Shown here in pieces: positions 25,327-33,473 of a stretch of DNA of 64,000 nucleotides (positions are counted from its first letter, which is position 1; each line of letters begins with the position of its first letter). The notes below the pieces were generated by a model that was given only the letters and a program-made list of their open reading frames with translations, made no database searches and was not told the DNA's origin. Position numbers and translations under genes: made by a program. Source of the stretch: Marininema mesophilum (GTDB lineage: Bacteria > Bacillota > Bacilli > Thermoactinomycetales > DSM-45169); NCBI RefSeq assembly GCF_900106775.1, contig NZ_FNNQ01000010.1, forward strand, positions 84,097-148,096, in the 5' to 3' direction.

Positions 25327-26022
25327 ATGCAAAGATTCTATGAAAAGATTATATTACCTATTTTTTTAGTGTTTAAACCGAAAAATATAGTAGAAATTGG
25401 GGCTGATGTGGGGTATAATACATCAAAGATTTTAGAATACTGCAAAGATTCAGGTGCACAATTGACAGTAATAGATCCTTATCCCCGATTTAATGAAGAA
25501 GAAATGAAAAAAATGCATCCCTATTTGTCAGTGGAAAAAATATTAAGTTTGAAGGCTTTAAATAATTTAGAAGATTATGACGCTATTTTAATTGATGGAG
25601 ATCATAATTGGTATACAGTTTATCATGAACTCAAGTTAGTTGAACAAAAATCTTTAAAAGAAGGTAAGTTTCCGCTTATCTTTTTACATGACACTGATTG
25701 GCCTTATGCTAGACGTGATATGTACTATTTACCTGAGAGTATTCCGCCAGAATATCGACATTCTTATGCAAAGAAAGGGTTAGTACCAGGTTCATCAGAA
25801 TTATCGGATGATAGTATATTAAATCACTGGTTTAATCACGCATTATATGAAGGAGGAGAGCGAAATGGAGTTCTAACAGCTATAGAGGATTTTTTGAAAG
25901 AAACTCCTCTTCCATACTTTTTTCATAAAGCGTATTCTAATAACGGTTTAGGTATTATTATCCCAGATGATCTAGCGCTAAATAATACGGTTACACGCAT
26001 AGTAGAGGAATCTGGACTTTAA
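25327..26022 (+). CDS. Class I SAM-dependent methyltransferase (Methyltransf_24-like)
   Basis: A 231-residue protein with methyltransferase motif I KNIVEIGADVGYNTSKILEY, motif II LTVIDPYPRF, and DAILIDGDHNWYTVYHELKL, the pattern of O-methyltransferase-like or cephalosporin-hydroxylase-like enzymes that act with surface or natural-product sugars. The last third is unusual for a small methyltransferase: HDTDWPYARRDMYYLPESIP. Codons are much more AT-rich than in neighbouring genes, suggesting transfer. It stands alone between two intergenic gaps, with a large terminator behind it. The substrate is unknown. Confidence 0.75.
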   Translation: MQRFYEKIILPIFLVFKPKNIVEIGADVGYNTSKILEYCKDSGAQLTVIDPYPRFNEEEMKKMHPYLSVEKILSLKALNNLEDYDAILIDGDHNWYTVYHELKLVEQKSLKEGKFPLIFLHDTDWPYARRDMYYLPESIPPEYRHSYAKKGLVPGSSELSDDSILNHWFNHALYEGGERNGVLTAIEDFLKETPLPYFFHKAYSNNGLGIIIPDDLALNNTVTRIVEESGL

Positions 26023-26024
26023 AT

Positions 26025-26103
26025 AACTCATTGCATTTCTCCGTGTTTTTTGTAGATGAGGTACCTTCATCTTACACGGAGAATGCAACGAGTTAACTTT
26101 TTT
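26025..26103. terminator. Large terminator hairpin
   Basis: Long arms (26025-26046 and 26074-26094; AACTCATTGCAT pairing with ATGCAACGAGTT, one bulge) carry a T-run on the plus strand; an inner hairpin GATGAG/TTCATC lies in the loop. Confidence 0.8.
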
Positions 26104-26116
26104 CGGCTTGTTGCTA

Positions 26117-27403
26117 TTAAGAGATTTGAGATGGCTCACAAGGAGTGCCATGTTTTTGTTGCAATGAAGATCGATTACGAAGAGCACGCCTATTGGCATA
26201 TAAGGTGAGGGTGAGCATTATCCCCCATACCCATAGAGGTGTAAAGGTGAGTAATGCTAAAAAGGCTATAGAGAGTAGCAGACAGATGACACGGGTCCCC
26301 CATTCAGAAAATAATCGATAGGCGGCCAAAATTCCACATAGAGCGTTCCCGATAAAGAAGGCATTGGCGATGGCTACAACATGATCGAGAGTGATCCACC
26401 CCATATTCGTTATGATAAAAATGATGAATTGAACGGTAGCAAGGGTAAGGATTGCTGGAAAAGGTACCCCTTGCTTTGTCCGACGAGTAAGTAGATGGAA
26501 AGGTGTCTCAGCGGCTTGAGCACTAATTAGGCGGGCGGTACCGCCAACTACGAGCAAAAAGGTACTAATACATAATCCTACCGTGATTAGAGTGATGATG
26601 GGTACTGTCCATGTGCCAAGGAGTGAATAAAGAACGATTACCAAACGAGGAGAGTTAGGGTCTACACCGACAATTTGTGTGGGATCGATCCATTGAACCG
26701 AAGCGGCGGTGGCTAGGGAAACAAGTGCCACTACGATCAGGCTATATCGAACAGCCCTGGGGATGGTCCTTTCCCGGTCCTTTACTTCTAAGCTATAGTT
26801 GCCGACGATCTCCCATCCGACGATCGCCCAAAATAATAGCAATAATCCATAACCAAAGTCCCCGCCGTGGAAAGGAGAATCAAGGTATGATCCTTCTCTA
26901 AAAGAAGGGATTGCACGGAAACTACCTAATAACAAGACGACCGAGGCAGAGGTGGACAAAACTAAGGCTAAACGACCAACATAGGAAAGGCGAGTTGACA
27001 GTATCCATAGGGATAGAATGAGTAAAAGCATGCCATATTCTTCTCGCCAAGAAATATTTCCATGAAACCAAGTACTTATGAACTCTCCTGCAGTGGAGAA
27101 GAGGGCTATTGGACCGACACAGGCTGCTAATATTTGAAACCAAGCTGCTAACTTTTCGATGTCCGATCCAAAGGCGCGTTTTACGGCGATAGACAAGCCT
27201 CCATCGCCAGGCCAAGCGATACTCATCCGAGCAAAAAGGCGTGCAAACAACCCACTAAAAATAAGCATCAAAGTCCATGCAATAATAGCGTAATCCCCTA
27301 TCTGTTGATAAAGGAGGGGAGGAAGTAAAATAATCCCTGAACCAAGCACTGGGCCGACCATTAGTCCACTTAGTGTAAAGGTTCCAATAGAGTCACGTTT
27401 CAT
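26117..27403 (-). CDS. APC-superfamily amino acid permease or exporter (YjeH-like)
   Basis: A 428-residue protein with about twelve membrane helices. The N-terminal GLMVGPVLGSGIILLPPLLY corresponds to the substrate-binding first helix of the APC superfamily; SIAWPGDGGLSIAVKRAFG follows. The overall pattern resembles the YjeH type, an exporter of hydrophobic amino acids in E. coli. The direction and substrate are inference. A LysR-type regulator lies divergently 116 bases away, a common arrangement for exporters under substrate-sensing control. The ATG has AGGAGG upstream on the minus strand. Confidence 0.78.
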   Translation of the reverse strand: MKRDSIGTFTLSGLMVGPVLGSGIILLPPLLYQQIGDYAIIAWTLMLIFSGLFARLFARMSIAWPGDGGLSIAVKRAFGSDIEKLAAWFQILAACVGPIALFSTAGEFISTWFHGNISWREEYGMLLLILSLWILSTRLSYVGRLALVLSTSASVVLLLGSFRAIPSFREGSYLDSPFHGGDFGYGLLLLFWAIVGWEIVGNYSLEVKDRERTIPRAVRYSLIVVALVSLATAASVQWIDPTQIVGVDPNSPRLVIVLYSLLGTWTVPIITLITVGLCISTFLLVVGGTARLISAQAAETPFHLLTRRTKQGVPFPAILTLATVQFIIFIITNMGWITLDHVVAIANAFFIGNALCGILAAYRLFSEWGTRVICLLLSIAFLALLTFTPLWVWGIMLTLTLYANRRALRNRSSLQQKHGTPCEPSQIS

Positions 27404-27519
27404 TTATTTAACCTCCTGTTTGGTTTAACCGTAATTATACGGATGAGTGATTGATTTGTTAAATGAATGGTTTTAATTAAAATGATCGGATTTTATAATA
27501 GATGAAAGGAGGTATCGAT

Positions 27520-28413
27520 ATGGAGCTTCGTTATCTAAAAACCTTTCGTACAGTGGCAGAGACGGGGGGATTTACTAGAGCAGGTGAGGTACTGGGGTAT
27601 GCACAATCGACGGTGACTGCTCATATCAGGACATTGGAGGAAGAGATGGGGACTCTGCTTTTCGACCGTTTAGGAAAGCGGTCGGTCCTTACTGAGGCAG
27701 GGGAGAAACTACTTCCCTTTGCTGAGAAAATGGATCGCTTATATAATGAGGCCATCGAAGTCGTAAATATGGATGAGACTCCTACCGGTCGATTGCGGAT
27801 TGGAGCACCTGAGTCCCTTCTTGTATACCGCTTGCCAGCTCTGCTTCACGAGTACAGAGAGCGTTATCCTAAGGTGCGGTTAGAATTAACACCTGGGCAG
27901 TGTAAAGAAATGCCAGGGAAGTTGAAGGAGGGGGATATGGATCTAGCATTTCTATTGGATGAAGAGTGTTCAGAAAAAGAATTTAATATGAAAACCCTCA
28001 TCCAGGAGGAACTAGTGATGGTGTGTGCTCCTGATCATGAGTTAGCTAAAGAGAACGTGGTTACTACTAAGGAGTTAACAGGTCAGACGATTTTGCAGAC
28101 GGAAAGGGGCTGTACCTATCGTTTGTTACTAGAACAGCGATTGAAGGAAGGCAGTATAGGCCAATATCATCGGATTGATTTTTGGAGTGTCGAGGCGATA
28201 AAACAGTGTACGATAAGTGGCTTAGGCATTTCATACTTGCCTTATATATCAGTGATGCGAGAGATAGATGAGGGGAGGCTTATCAACCTGCCCTGGATGT
28301 ATAGAGATGATCGTGTTTATACGCAATTAATATGGCATAAAGATAAACAGCTTTCGCCTGCGATGCAGCGGTTTATAGAGCTGAGTATGCATAGAACCCC
28401 TCACCTAAAGTAG
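27520..28413 (+). CDS. LysR-family transcriptional regulator
   Basis: A 297-residue LysR-type regulator. The N-terminal winged helix reads MELRYLKTFRTVAETGGFTR, AGEVLGYAQSTVTAHIRTLE and LLFDRLGKRSVLTEAGEKLL. The effector domain starts at GRLRIGAPESLLVYRLPALL and contains GLGISYLPYISV. ATG 27520 follows AAAGGAGG. It lies divergent from the permease at 26117-27403 and probably regulates that gene and itself. Confidence 0.9.
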   Translation: MELRYLKTFRTVAETGGFTRAGEVLGYAQSTVTAHIRTLEEEMGTLLFDRLGKRSVLTEAGEKLLPFAEKMDRLYNEAIEVVNMDETPTGRLRIGAPESLLVYRLPALLHEYRERYPKVRLELTPGQCKEMPGKLKEGDMDLAFLLDEECSEKEFNMKTLIQEELVMVCAPDHELAKENVVTTKELTGQTILQTERGCTYRLLLEQRLKEGSIGQYHRIDFWSVEAIKQCTISGLGISYLPYISVMREIDEGRLINLPWMYRDDRVYTQLIWHKDKQLSPAMQRFIELSMHRTPHLK

Positions 28414-28425
28414 ATGAAGGGTTCT
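28393..28425. terminator. Candidate terminator between convergent genes
   Basis: AGAACCC and GGGTTCT form a short stem that spans the LysR stop codon; T-runs are poor. Confidence 0.4.
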
Positions 28426-28437
28426 GAGTGCCGAGTT

Positions 28438-29052
28438 TTAGCCAAGGATGGTCTGGATTTGGTTGATAAGAAGATTGACAGCGACTTGATTGTAGCCTCC
28501 CTCAGGGATAATGAGATCCGCATAACGTTTGCTTGGTTCGATAAATTGAAGATGCATCGGACGGACCACCGTTAGGTATTGCTCAATGACAGAATCCAGG
28601 CTCCTGCCGCGGGCCTTAGTGTCCCGTTCGATGCGGCGAAGAATACGAACATCTGCGTCCGTGTCCACAAAAACTTTAATGTCCATCAGATCTCGAAGTC
28701 GCTCATCCTCAAGGATAAGGATTCCTTCCAAGATGATTACATCCTTGGGAGTGATAGTCATTTTCTCGGGAGCTCGTGTGTGCAGAGCAAAATCGTAGAT
28801 CGGTTTTTCAATAGTCTCCTGTTGCTGGAGCTTGTGCAAATGATCGATAAGTAAATCATTATCGAAGGCGAGAGGGTGATCGTAATTCGTTTTAACCCGC
28901 TCTTCCATGGGGAGGTGGCTTTGATCCTTATAATAGGCGTCTTGTTCGATTAAAGCCACGGAATCGGAGAAACGTTCACAGATATTGCGGGCTACAGTCG
29001 TCTTTCCTGAGCCGCTACCGCCGGCCACGCCGATGATGATAGGTGCTTTCAT
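28438..29052 (-). CDS. udk: Uridine kinase
   Basis: A 204-residue uridine/cytidine kinase of the pyrimidine salvage pathway. Walker A is GVAGGSGSGKTTVARNI at the N-terminus, followed by EQDAYYKDQSHL, NYDHPLAFD, PIYDFALHTR, VIILEGILIL, and RRIERDTKARGRSLDSVIEQYL with the lid arginines. The C-terminus FIEPSKRYADLIIPEGGYN is typical. It phosphorylates uridine and cytidine using ATP or GTP. Its start overlaps the end of a small upstream frame by four bases (ATGA). Confidence 0.95.
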   Translation of the reverse strand: MKAPIIIGVAGGSGSGKTTVARNICERFSDSVALIEQDAYYKDQSHLPMEERVKTNYDHPLAFDNDLLIDHLHKLQQQETIEKPIYDFALHTRAPEKMTITPKDVIILEGILILEDERLRDLMDIKVFVDTDADVRILRRIERDTKARGRSLDSVIEQYLTVVRPMHLQFIEPSKRYADLIIPEGGYNQVAVNLLINQIQTILG

Positions 29053-29234
29053 AAAATTATGATTCCTTTCAGTCTCTCCACTAGGATAAGAGGTTTCTGG
29101 TATTCCTTTATTAGGGGAATATTAGTCCATTCTGCTAGACGTTTCATTAAAGACAGACCTTCGCTGATGATAGCAAGTTCGGGAACTTTTTTCAAGGCGT
29201 GGGTATAGAACATACTGGTAAAGGGACTGATCAT
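29049..29234 (-). CDS. Possible small hypothetical protein upstream of udk
   Basis: A 61-codon frame starts at ATG 29234 with GAGG at eight bases and ends in an ATGA overlap with udk. The product has no recognised motif. The overlap suggests a coupled leader gene, but the sequence could also be untranslated leader. Confidence 0.35.
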   Translation of the reverse strand: MISPFTSMFYTHALKKVPELAIISEGLSLMKRLAEWTNIPLIKEYQKPLILVERLKGIIIL

Positions 29235-29335
29235 AGGGTGCCTCGCTCATATGAGTTAATGGGATATGTAAAGGGGTGGGCGGGAATTAACAAGGGGTGA
29301 CATACTGGGGTGAACAGAACAGAAGGAGGTACTCG

Positions 29336-30280
29336 ATGAGTAAGGTTCTTACTGTGACACTAAATCCGGCGATGGATAAAACATTGATGCTCTCCAGTTT
29401 TCATCCAGGTGGAGTGAACCGAGTACAGGAAGTAATGATGACTGCAGCAGGTAAAGGGATCAATGTTGCCCGAGCGTTGACGAAATGGAGAGAAAGAGAT
29501 TTCGTGCGAGCATTTGGTTGGATAGGCGGGGGGTGGCAAGGGGAGGCTCTTCTTGCTCAATTAGATGAATGGGGAATATCACAGGAGTTTATCAAAGTGC
29601 CTGGAGAGGTTCGTACCAATACTAAATTGGTCGATCAGAACTCAGGGGAAGTTACCGATATAAATGAGCCTGGTTTCACAGTAGAAACAAAGGACGTAGA
29701 TCGGTTGTTAGCGGAGTTTGATCACTGTCTGATAGGAAGTGAGCTTGTTGTTCTCTCAGGTAGCTTACCCCAAGGTGCACCAAGTGATTTATATCGGACA
29801 ATGATCAAGCAGGCAAAAAAAAGGGAGGTAACCGTCATACTGGATGCGGATGGAGAAGCTTTCAGAGAAGGCATCCAAGCGGTGCCCCATGTGGTCAAGC
29901 CTAATCGGGAGGAATTGCAGGGCCTTTTACAGCGTGAACTTATCACCGATTCAGATTATCTCCTAGCGGGTCAGGAGATCCTGAGATTTGGTGTCACATG
30001 TGCAGTGATCTCTATGGGAGCAGCAGGTGCGTGGTTTTTTAAGGACCAACAACAATTTCATGTACAACCACCCATCTTCCAAGCAATAAATCCTGTGGGT
30101 GCCGGAGACGGAATGGTCGCAGGGATTATCATGGGGATGGCTTATCATTGGCCCTTAGAGCAAACAGCTCGCTTTGCAACAGCGGCAGGAGCTAAAGCGT
30201 CGACGATTCCAGGAACAGGCTATGGGAAACGAGATGAAGTGCATCGATTGATGAAGGGTGTTGTGATTCGCAATCATTAA
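29336..30280 (+). CDS. PfkB-family sugar kinase (1-phosphofructokinase/LacC type)
   Basis: A 314-residue PfkB-family kinase of the FruK/LacC branch. The N-terminus VLTVTLNPAMDKTLML and AAGKGINVARALTKW are diagnostic for this branch. It has VVLSGSLPQGAPSDLY, KPNREELQGLL and the catalytic NPVGAGDGMVAGIIMG with its Asp. The branch includes 1-phosphofructokinase and tagatose-6-phosphate kinase; the sugar phosphate cannot be decided, and no PTS gene is adjacent. ATG 29336 follows AAGGAGG; the frame is open from 29297. Confidence 0.82.
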   Translation: MSKVLTVTLNPAMDKTLMLSSFHPGGVNRVQEVMMTAAGKGINVARALTKWRERDFVRAFGWIGGGWQGEALLAQLDEWGISQEFIKVPGEVRTNTKLVDQNSGEVTDINEPGFTVETKDVDRLLAEFDHCLIGSELVVLSGSLPQGAPSDLYRTMIKQAKKREVTVILDADGEAFREGIQAVPHVVKPNREELQGLLQRELITDSDYLLAGQEILRFGVTCAVISMGAAGAWFFKDQQQFHVQPPIFQAINPVGAGDGMVAGIIMGMAYHWPLEQTARFATAAGAKASTIPGTGYGKRDEVHRLMKGVVIRNH

Positions 30281-30281
30281 G

Positions 30282-30707
30282 CTATTTTTCTCCTTCATAT
30301 ACATAAGGGGCTGGTTCACGGTGAAGTTGAAAAACTTTTTCTGAAAGGTAGGGCATCCGCTGAATGGCTATGTCTACATCGATCCATTCAATGGCGAGGA
30401 TTTCACTGGGACGAGAGAGGGTTTTTTGCCCATCGATGATGGAACCTTTGAACGTAAAGAAGAGGACCTGTTCGTCCTTTTTCGGGAAAAAGACCTCGTT
30501 TACAGCTAGCATGCCAGTTGGTTTAATGATATAACCAGTCTCCTCCTCCACTTCACGTATAGCACCTTGTTCCAATGTTTCAAAGGGCTCCACCGCTCCA
30601 CCGGGAAGACTGTAATCAAAGGAGGAGCCTCTTCTATTTTGAACCATCAGAATTTTCCCTGTCTCTGGATCTTGAATGAGCGTGTATACAACAGAAACTC
30701 TTTTCAT
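30282..30707 (-). CDS. NUDIX hydrolase
   Basis: A 141-residue NUDIX protein. The Nudix box spans about residues 36-58: GGAVEPFETLEQGAIREVEE followed by ETG, matching GX5EX7REUXEEXGU. The sequence before it, LMVQNRRGSSFDYSLPGG, is normal for the family. It would cleave a nucleoside diphosphate linked to another group; the substrate is unknown. It is convergent with the PfkB gene; only one base separates the stop codons. Confidence 0.88.
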   Translation of the reverse strand: MKRVSVVYTLIQDPETGKILMVQNRRGSSFDYSLPGGAVEPFETLEQGAIREVEEETGYIIKPTGMLAVNEVFFPKKDEQVLFFTFKGSIIDGQKTLSRPSEILAIEWIDVDIAIQRMPYLSEKVFQLHREPAPYVYEGEK

Positions 30708-30804
30708 ATAAAATCCTCCCTATGATGATTCACGAACTAATGAGTATATAAGATGAATATAACACAAATAACCATTTATTCATGCAATATATCTCTAGAT
30801 AATT

Positions 30805-30844
30805 CAACAAAAACCTCATGTTGCTAGTCATGAGGTTTTTGTTG
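30805..30844. terminator. Bidirectional terminator downstream of pckA
   Basis: A 16-bp stem CAACAAAAACCTCATG and its complement, eight-base loop, T-runs on both strands. A second, GC-rich stem (GAAGCCGCTGG, 30890-30915) lies between it and the pckA stop. Confidence 0.85.
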
Positions 30845-30934
30845 ATGATGATGTATTTCCCCATTGGGGATCTGTTTAGCATTGAACATGAAGCCGCTGG
30901 CGAACCAGCGGCTTCGAGAAATTACCTGTACAAG

Positions 30935-32512
30935 TTACACTTGTGGGCCAGCTTGAATAACAGCGCGATCCACGCTTATAAACTTCGCAAAGTTTTCTTG
31001 GAAGCGACGCGCCAATTCCTTCGCTTGGGTTACAAATGCGACAGGATCCTGCCATGTGTTGCGAGGGAAGAGGAGTTTGGATGGAATTCCTGGGCATTGA
31101 TCAGGAATATGGATGCCGAAAATCGGATCAGGTGTGAAGGTGGCTTGATCCAGGGAACCATCCAACGCTGCTTTGACCATGGTCCGGGTGTAGGATAATT
31201 GCATCCGTTTTCCAACCCCATAGGGTCCACCAGTCCATCCTGTATTGACAAGATAGACGCGGGCATTATACTCTTCGATCCGCTTACCCAGCATCTGTGC
31301 ATATACATGGGCAGGGCGAGGGAGAAAAGGTGCGCCGAAACAAGTAGAGAAAGTTGCTTCAGGTTCTGTAACACCCCGTTCGGTTCCTGCTAATTTGCTT
31401 GTGTAACCAGAAAGGAAGTGATATATGGCTTGCTCAGGGGTAAGGCGAGCAATCGGAGGTAGGACACCAAAGGCATCAGCTGTCAAAAAGAGAATGACAT
31501 CAGGGTGCTGGCCAATTCCAGGGATACGTGCTCCTGGAATATGCTCGATAGGGTAAGCAGCACGTGTATTTTCCGTTAAGCTACCATCTTCATATAAAGG
31601 GTTACGCTTTTCATCAAGTACAACATTCTCGAGGACCGCACCAAAGCGGATGGCGTTCCAAATTTGTGGTTCCTTCTCCTCCGATAAGCCGATGCATTTG
31701 GCATAACATCCGCCTTCAAAATTAAAAATCCCATCCTTTGACCAGCCATGCTCGTCGTCCCCGATGAGATTCCGTTCAGGATCAGCGGAGAGGGTGGTTT
31801 TCCCTGTTCCAGAGAGTCCAAAGAAAAGGGCTGTTCGTTCGTTACTACCTATATTGGCAGAACAGTGCATAGGGAATACATCGCGGTCTGGAAGGAGGTA
31901 GTTCATAATGCCGAAGATGGATTTTTTCATCTCACCAGCGTATTGAGTTCCTCCGATGAGGATGAGCCGGCGTTCGAAACTGACAGCGATAAAGGCTTCT
32001 GAGTTGGTTCCATCCATCTGTGGATCTGCTATTAAATCAGGAGCACTGATGATGGTAAACTCTGGGGTGAAATTTTCTAAATCTGATGAAATAGGTCGGA
32101 CAAAGAGTTGTTGGACAAAGAGGTTATGCCAAGCGTACTCATTTATCGTACGAATAGGGAGCCGATGATTTTTGTCTGTTCCAACAAAACCATCAAAAAC
32201 GAAAACTTCCTTTTTCTGCAAGTAATCCAACATTTTCATGTACAGACGATCAAAAATATCTGGGCTCATCGGTTGATTTACCGGTCCCCAGTCGATGGTA
32301 TCGGTAATTGAGGGATCATTTACTATAAATTTATCCTTAGGGGAGCGTCCTGTGTAAGCGCCTGTGACAGCAGAAAAAGCCCCAGAGGACGTAAGGGTAC
32401 CTTCTTTACGTTCTAATGCTTTTTCGATTAGAAGCGGGACGGATAAGTTCCGATGGGTCTGACCTTTGAGTGTGTATTTCATCCAATGAGAAATATCAGC
32501 TTGAGTCTTCAT
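30935..32512 (-). CDS. pckA: Phosphoenolpyruvate carboxykinase (ATP)
   Basis: A 525-residue ATP-type PEP carboxykinase, the entry reaction of gluconeogenesis (oxaloacetate + ATP to PEP + CO2 + ADP). Recognised motifs are AVTGAYTGRSPKDKFIV, MHCSANIG, the P-loop FFGLSGTGKTTLSADPERNL, the kinase-2 region GDDEHGWS, and AYPIEHIPGARIPG. ATG 32512 matches the normal N-terminus (MKTQADISHW), although the frame is open for 67 more codons upstream. A cre-like operator lies in the 5' leader. Confidence 0.96.
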   Translation of the reverse strand: MKTQADISHWMKYTLKGQTHRNLSVPLLIEKALERKEGTLTSSGAFSAVTGAYTGRSPKDKFIVNDPSITDTIDWGPVNQPMSPDIFDRLYMKMLDYLQKKEVFVFDGFVGTDKNHRLPIRTINEYAWHNLFVQQLFVRPISSDLENFTPEFTIISAPDLIADPQMDGTNSEAFIAVSFERRLILIGGTQYAGEMKKSIFGIMNYLLPDRDVFPMHCSANIGSNERTALFFGLSGTGKTTLSADPERNLIGDDEHGWSKDGIFNFEGGCYAKCIGLSEEKEPQIWNAIRFGAVLENVVLDEKRNPLYEDGSLTENTRAAYPIEHIPGARIPGIGQHPDVILFLTADAFGVLPPIARLTPEQAIYHFLSGYTSKLAGTERGVTEPEATFSTCFGAPFLPRPAHVYAQMLGKRIEEYNARVYLVNTGWTGGPYGVGKRMQLSYTRTMVKAALDGSLDQATFTPDPIFGIHIPDQCPGIPSKLLFPRNTWQDPVAFVTQAKELARRFQENFAKFISVDRAVIQAGPQV

Positions 32513-32548
32513 AGGTCCATCCTTTCTTTTTGCCATCACATTAAGAAA

Positions 32549-32564
32549 TGAAATCGCTTTCAAT
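32549..32564 (-). promoter_or_regulatory. CcpA catabolite response element (cre) in the pckA leader
   Basis: On the minus strand the site is TTGAAAGCGATTTCAT, fitting the cre consensus WTGNNARCGNWWWCAW at every position. It lies about 20 bases downstream of a TATACT -10 (plus 32584-32589), a place where CcpA binding would block transcription. This fits glucose repression of gluconeogenesis. Confidence 0.82.
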
Positions 32565-32728
32565 AAGCGTAGTGAATGCAAAAAGTATAACACATTTATG
32601 CTTTTTATGGGAATGGTGTACTTCATAATGGCGAAGGCTGAAATTGGATAATAGGCGTTCCCCCATTGACTTCGCCCGGATTTAATGGTATCTTCAAGCA
32701 GAATGAATAACATTTCGGGAGTGTTTGA

Positions 32729-33133
32729 ATGAGTCAGCTAGCGGAAGGATCCGTAGTGAGCGGAGAAGTGGTCGCCATCAAACCCTTCGGGGCCTTCGTC
32801 AAACTGGAAACCGGAGAGACGGGTCTTGTCCACATCTCTCAAATTTCTTCCAAGTTCGTCGAAAAGGTGGAAGATGAGCTTTCTGTTGGAAGTGCCATCA
32901 AAGCGAAGGTGCTCTCCATCGATCCATCAGGAAAAATTTCATTGTCTATCAAAGCACTGACAGATGATCGTCCACAACGTAGTGGTGGTGGTGGTGGAGG
33001 TCGTGGAGGTCGTCGTGGTGGCGGGGATCGTCGTGGAGGTCCTGGCGACTTCGAAGATATGATGAAAAAATGGATGAAGAGTAGTGAAGAACGACTTAGC
33101 GCGTTAGCGGCTAAGCAGAAGAAAGGCCGCTGA
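32729..33133 (+). CDS. S1-domain RNA-binding protein (YugI/GSP13-like)
   Basis: A 134-residue protein. Residues 1-75 form one S1 RNA-binding domain (GSVVSGEVVAIKPFGAFVKL, TGLVHISQIS, VGSAIKAKVLSIDPSGKISL). A flexible Gly/Arg-rich tract follows (GGGGGGRGGRRGGGDRRGG), then a helical basic tail. It resembles B. subtilis general stress protein 13 (YugI), which associates with ribosomes, but the RG-rich tract is a notable addition. It is divergent from pckA and has a strong terminator. Confidence 0.88.
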   Translation: MSQLAEGSVVSGEVVAIKPFGAFVKLETGETGLVHISQISSKFVEKVEDELSVGSAIKAKVLSIDPSGKISLSIKALTDDRPQRSGGGGGGRGGRRGGGDRRGGPGDFEDMMKKWMKSSEERLSALAAKQKKGR

Positions 33134-33148
33134 GAATAGATTCAATAG

Positions 33149-33179
33149 CATCCTCTGTTTCTGCGGAGGATGTTTTTTT
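33149..33179 (+). terminator. Intrinsic terminator
   Basis: CATCCTC and GAGGATG form a stem with a ten-base loop, followed by seven T. Confidence 0.88.
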
Positions 33180-33473
33180 GTTATTTCCAAATTTTTCATC
33201 CATCAAGCTGCTGGGTAGCAAAACTAGCGGCATGCATGTTTCGCTCCTTTGCGAGTATATAAAGGAGAGGCCCCTCCGCAATTGGTAGAACCCTGAAAAG
33301 TAGAGATTCATTTGATTATAGGGTATAATTGGGTTTAATCAAGTACCATTGGCCAGTTATTGATACTAGAGTTGTTTTCATGGAAAACGTATATCTACTA
33401 TCATAGTAATGATAACATAGGGTTATTGAAAGTACTCATTCGTCATAGGGTGAGATAAGAGAAGGTGATGCTT
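33180..33473. other. Intergenic region upstream of the kinase gene
   Basis: No gene seen. A TATAAT with GGG in front lies at 33324-33329, without a good -35; the leader would be about 140 bases. Confidence 0.4.
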
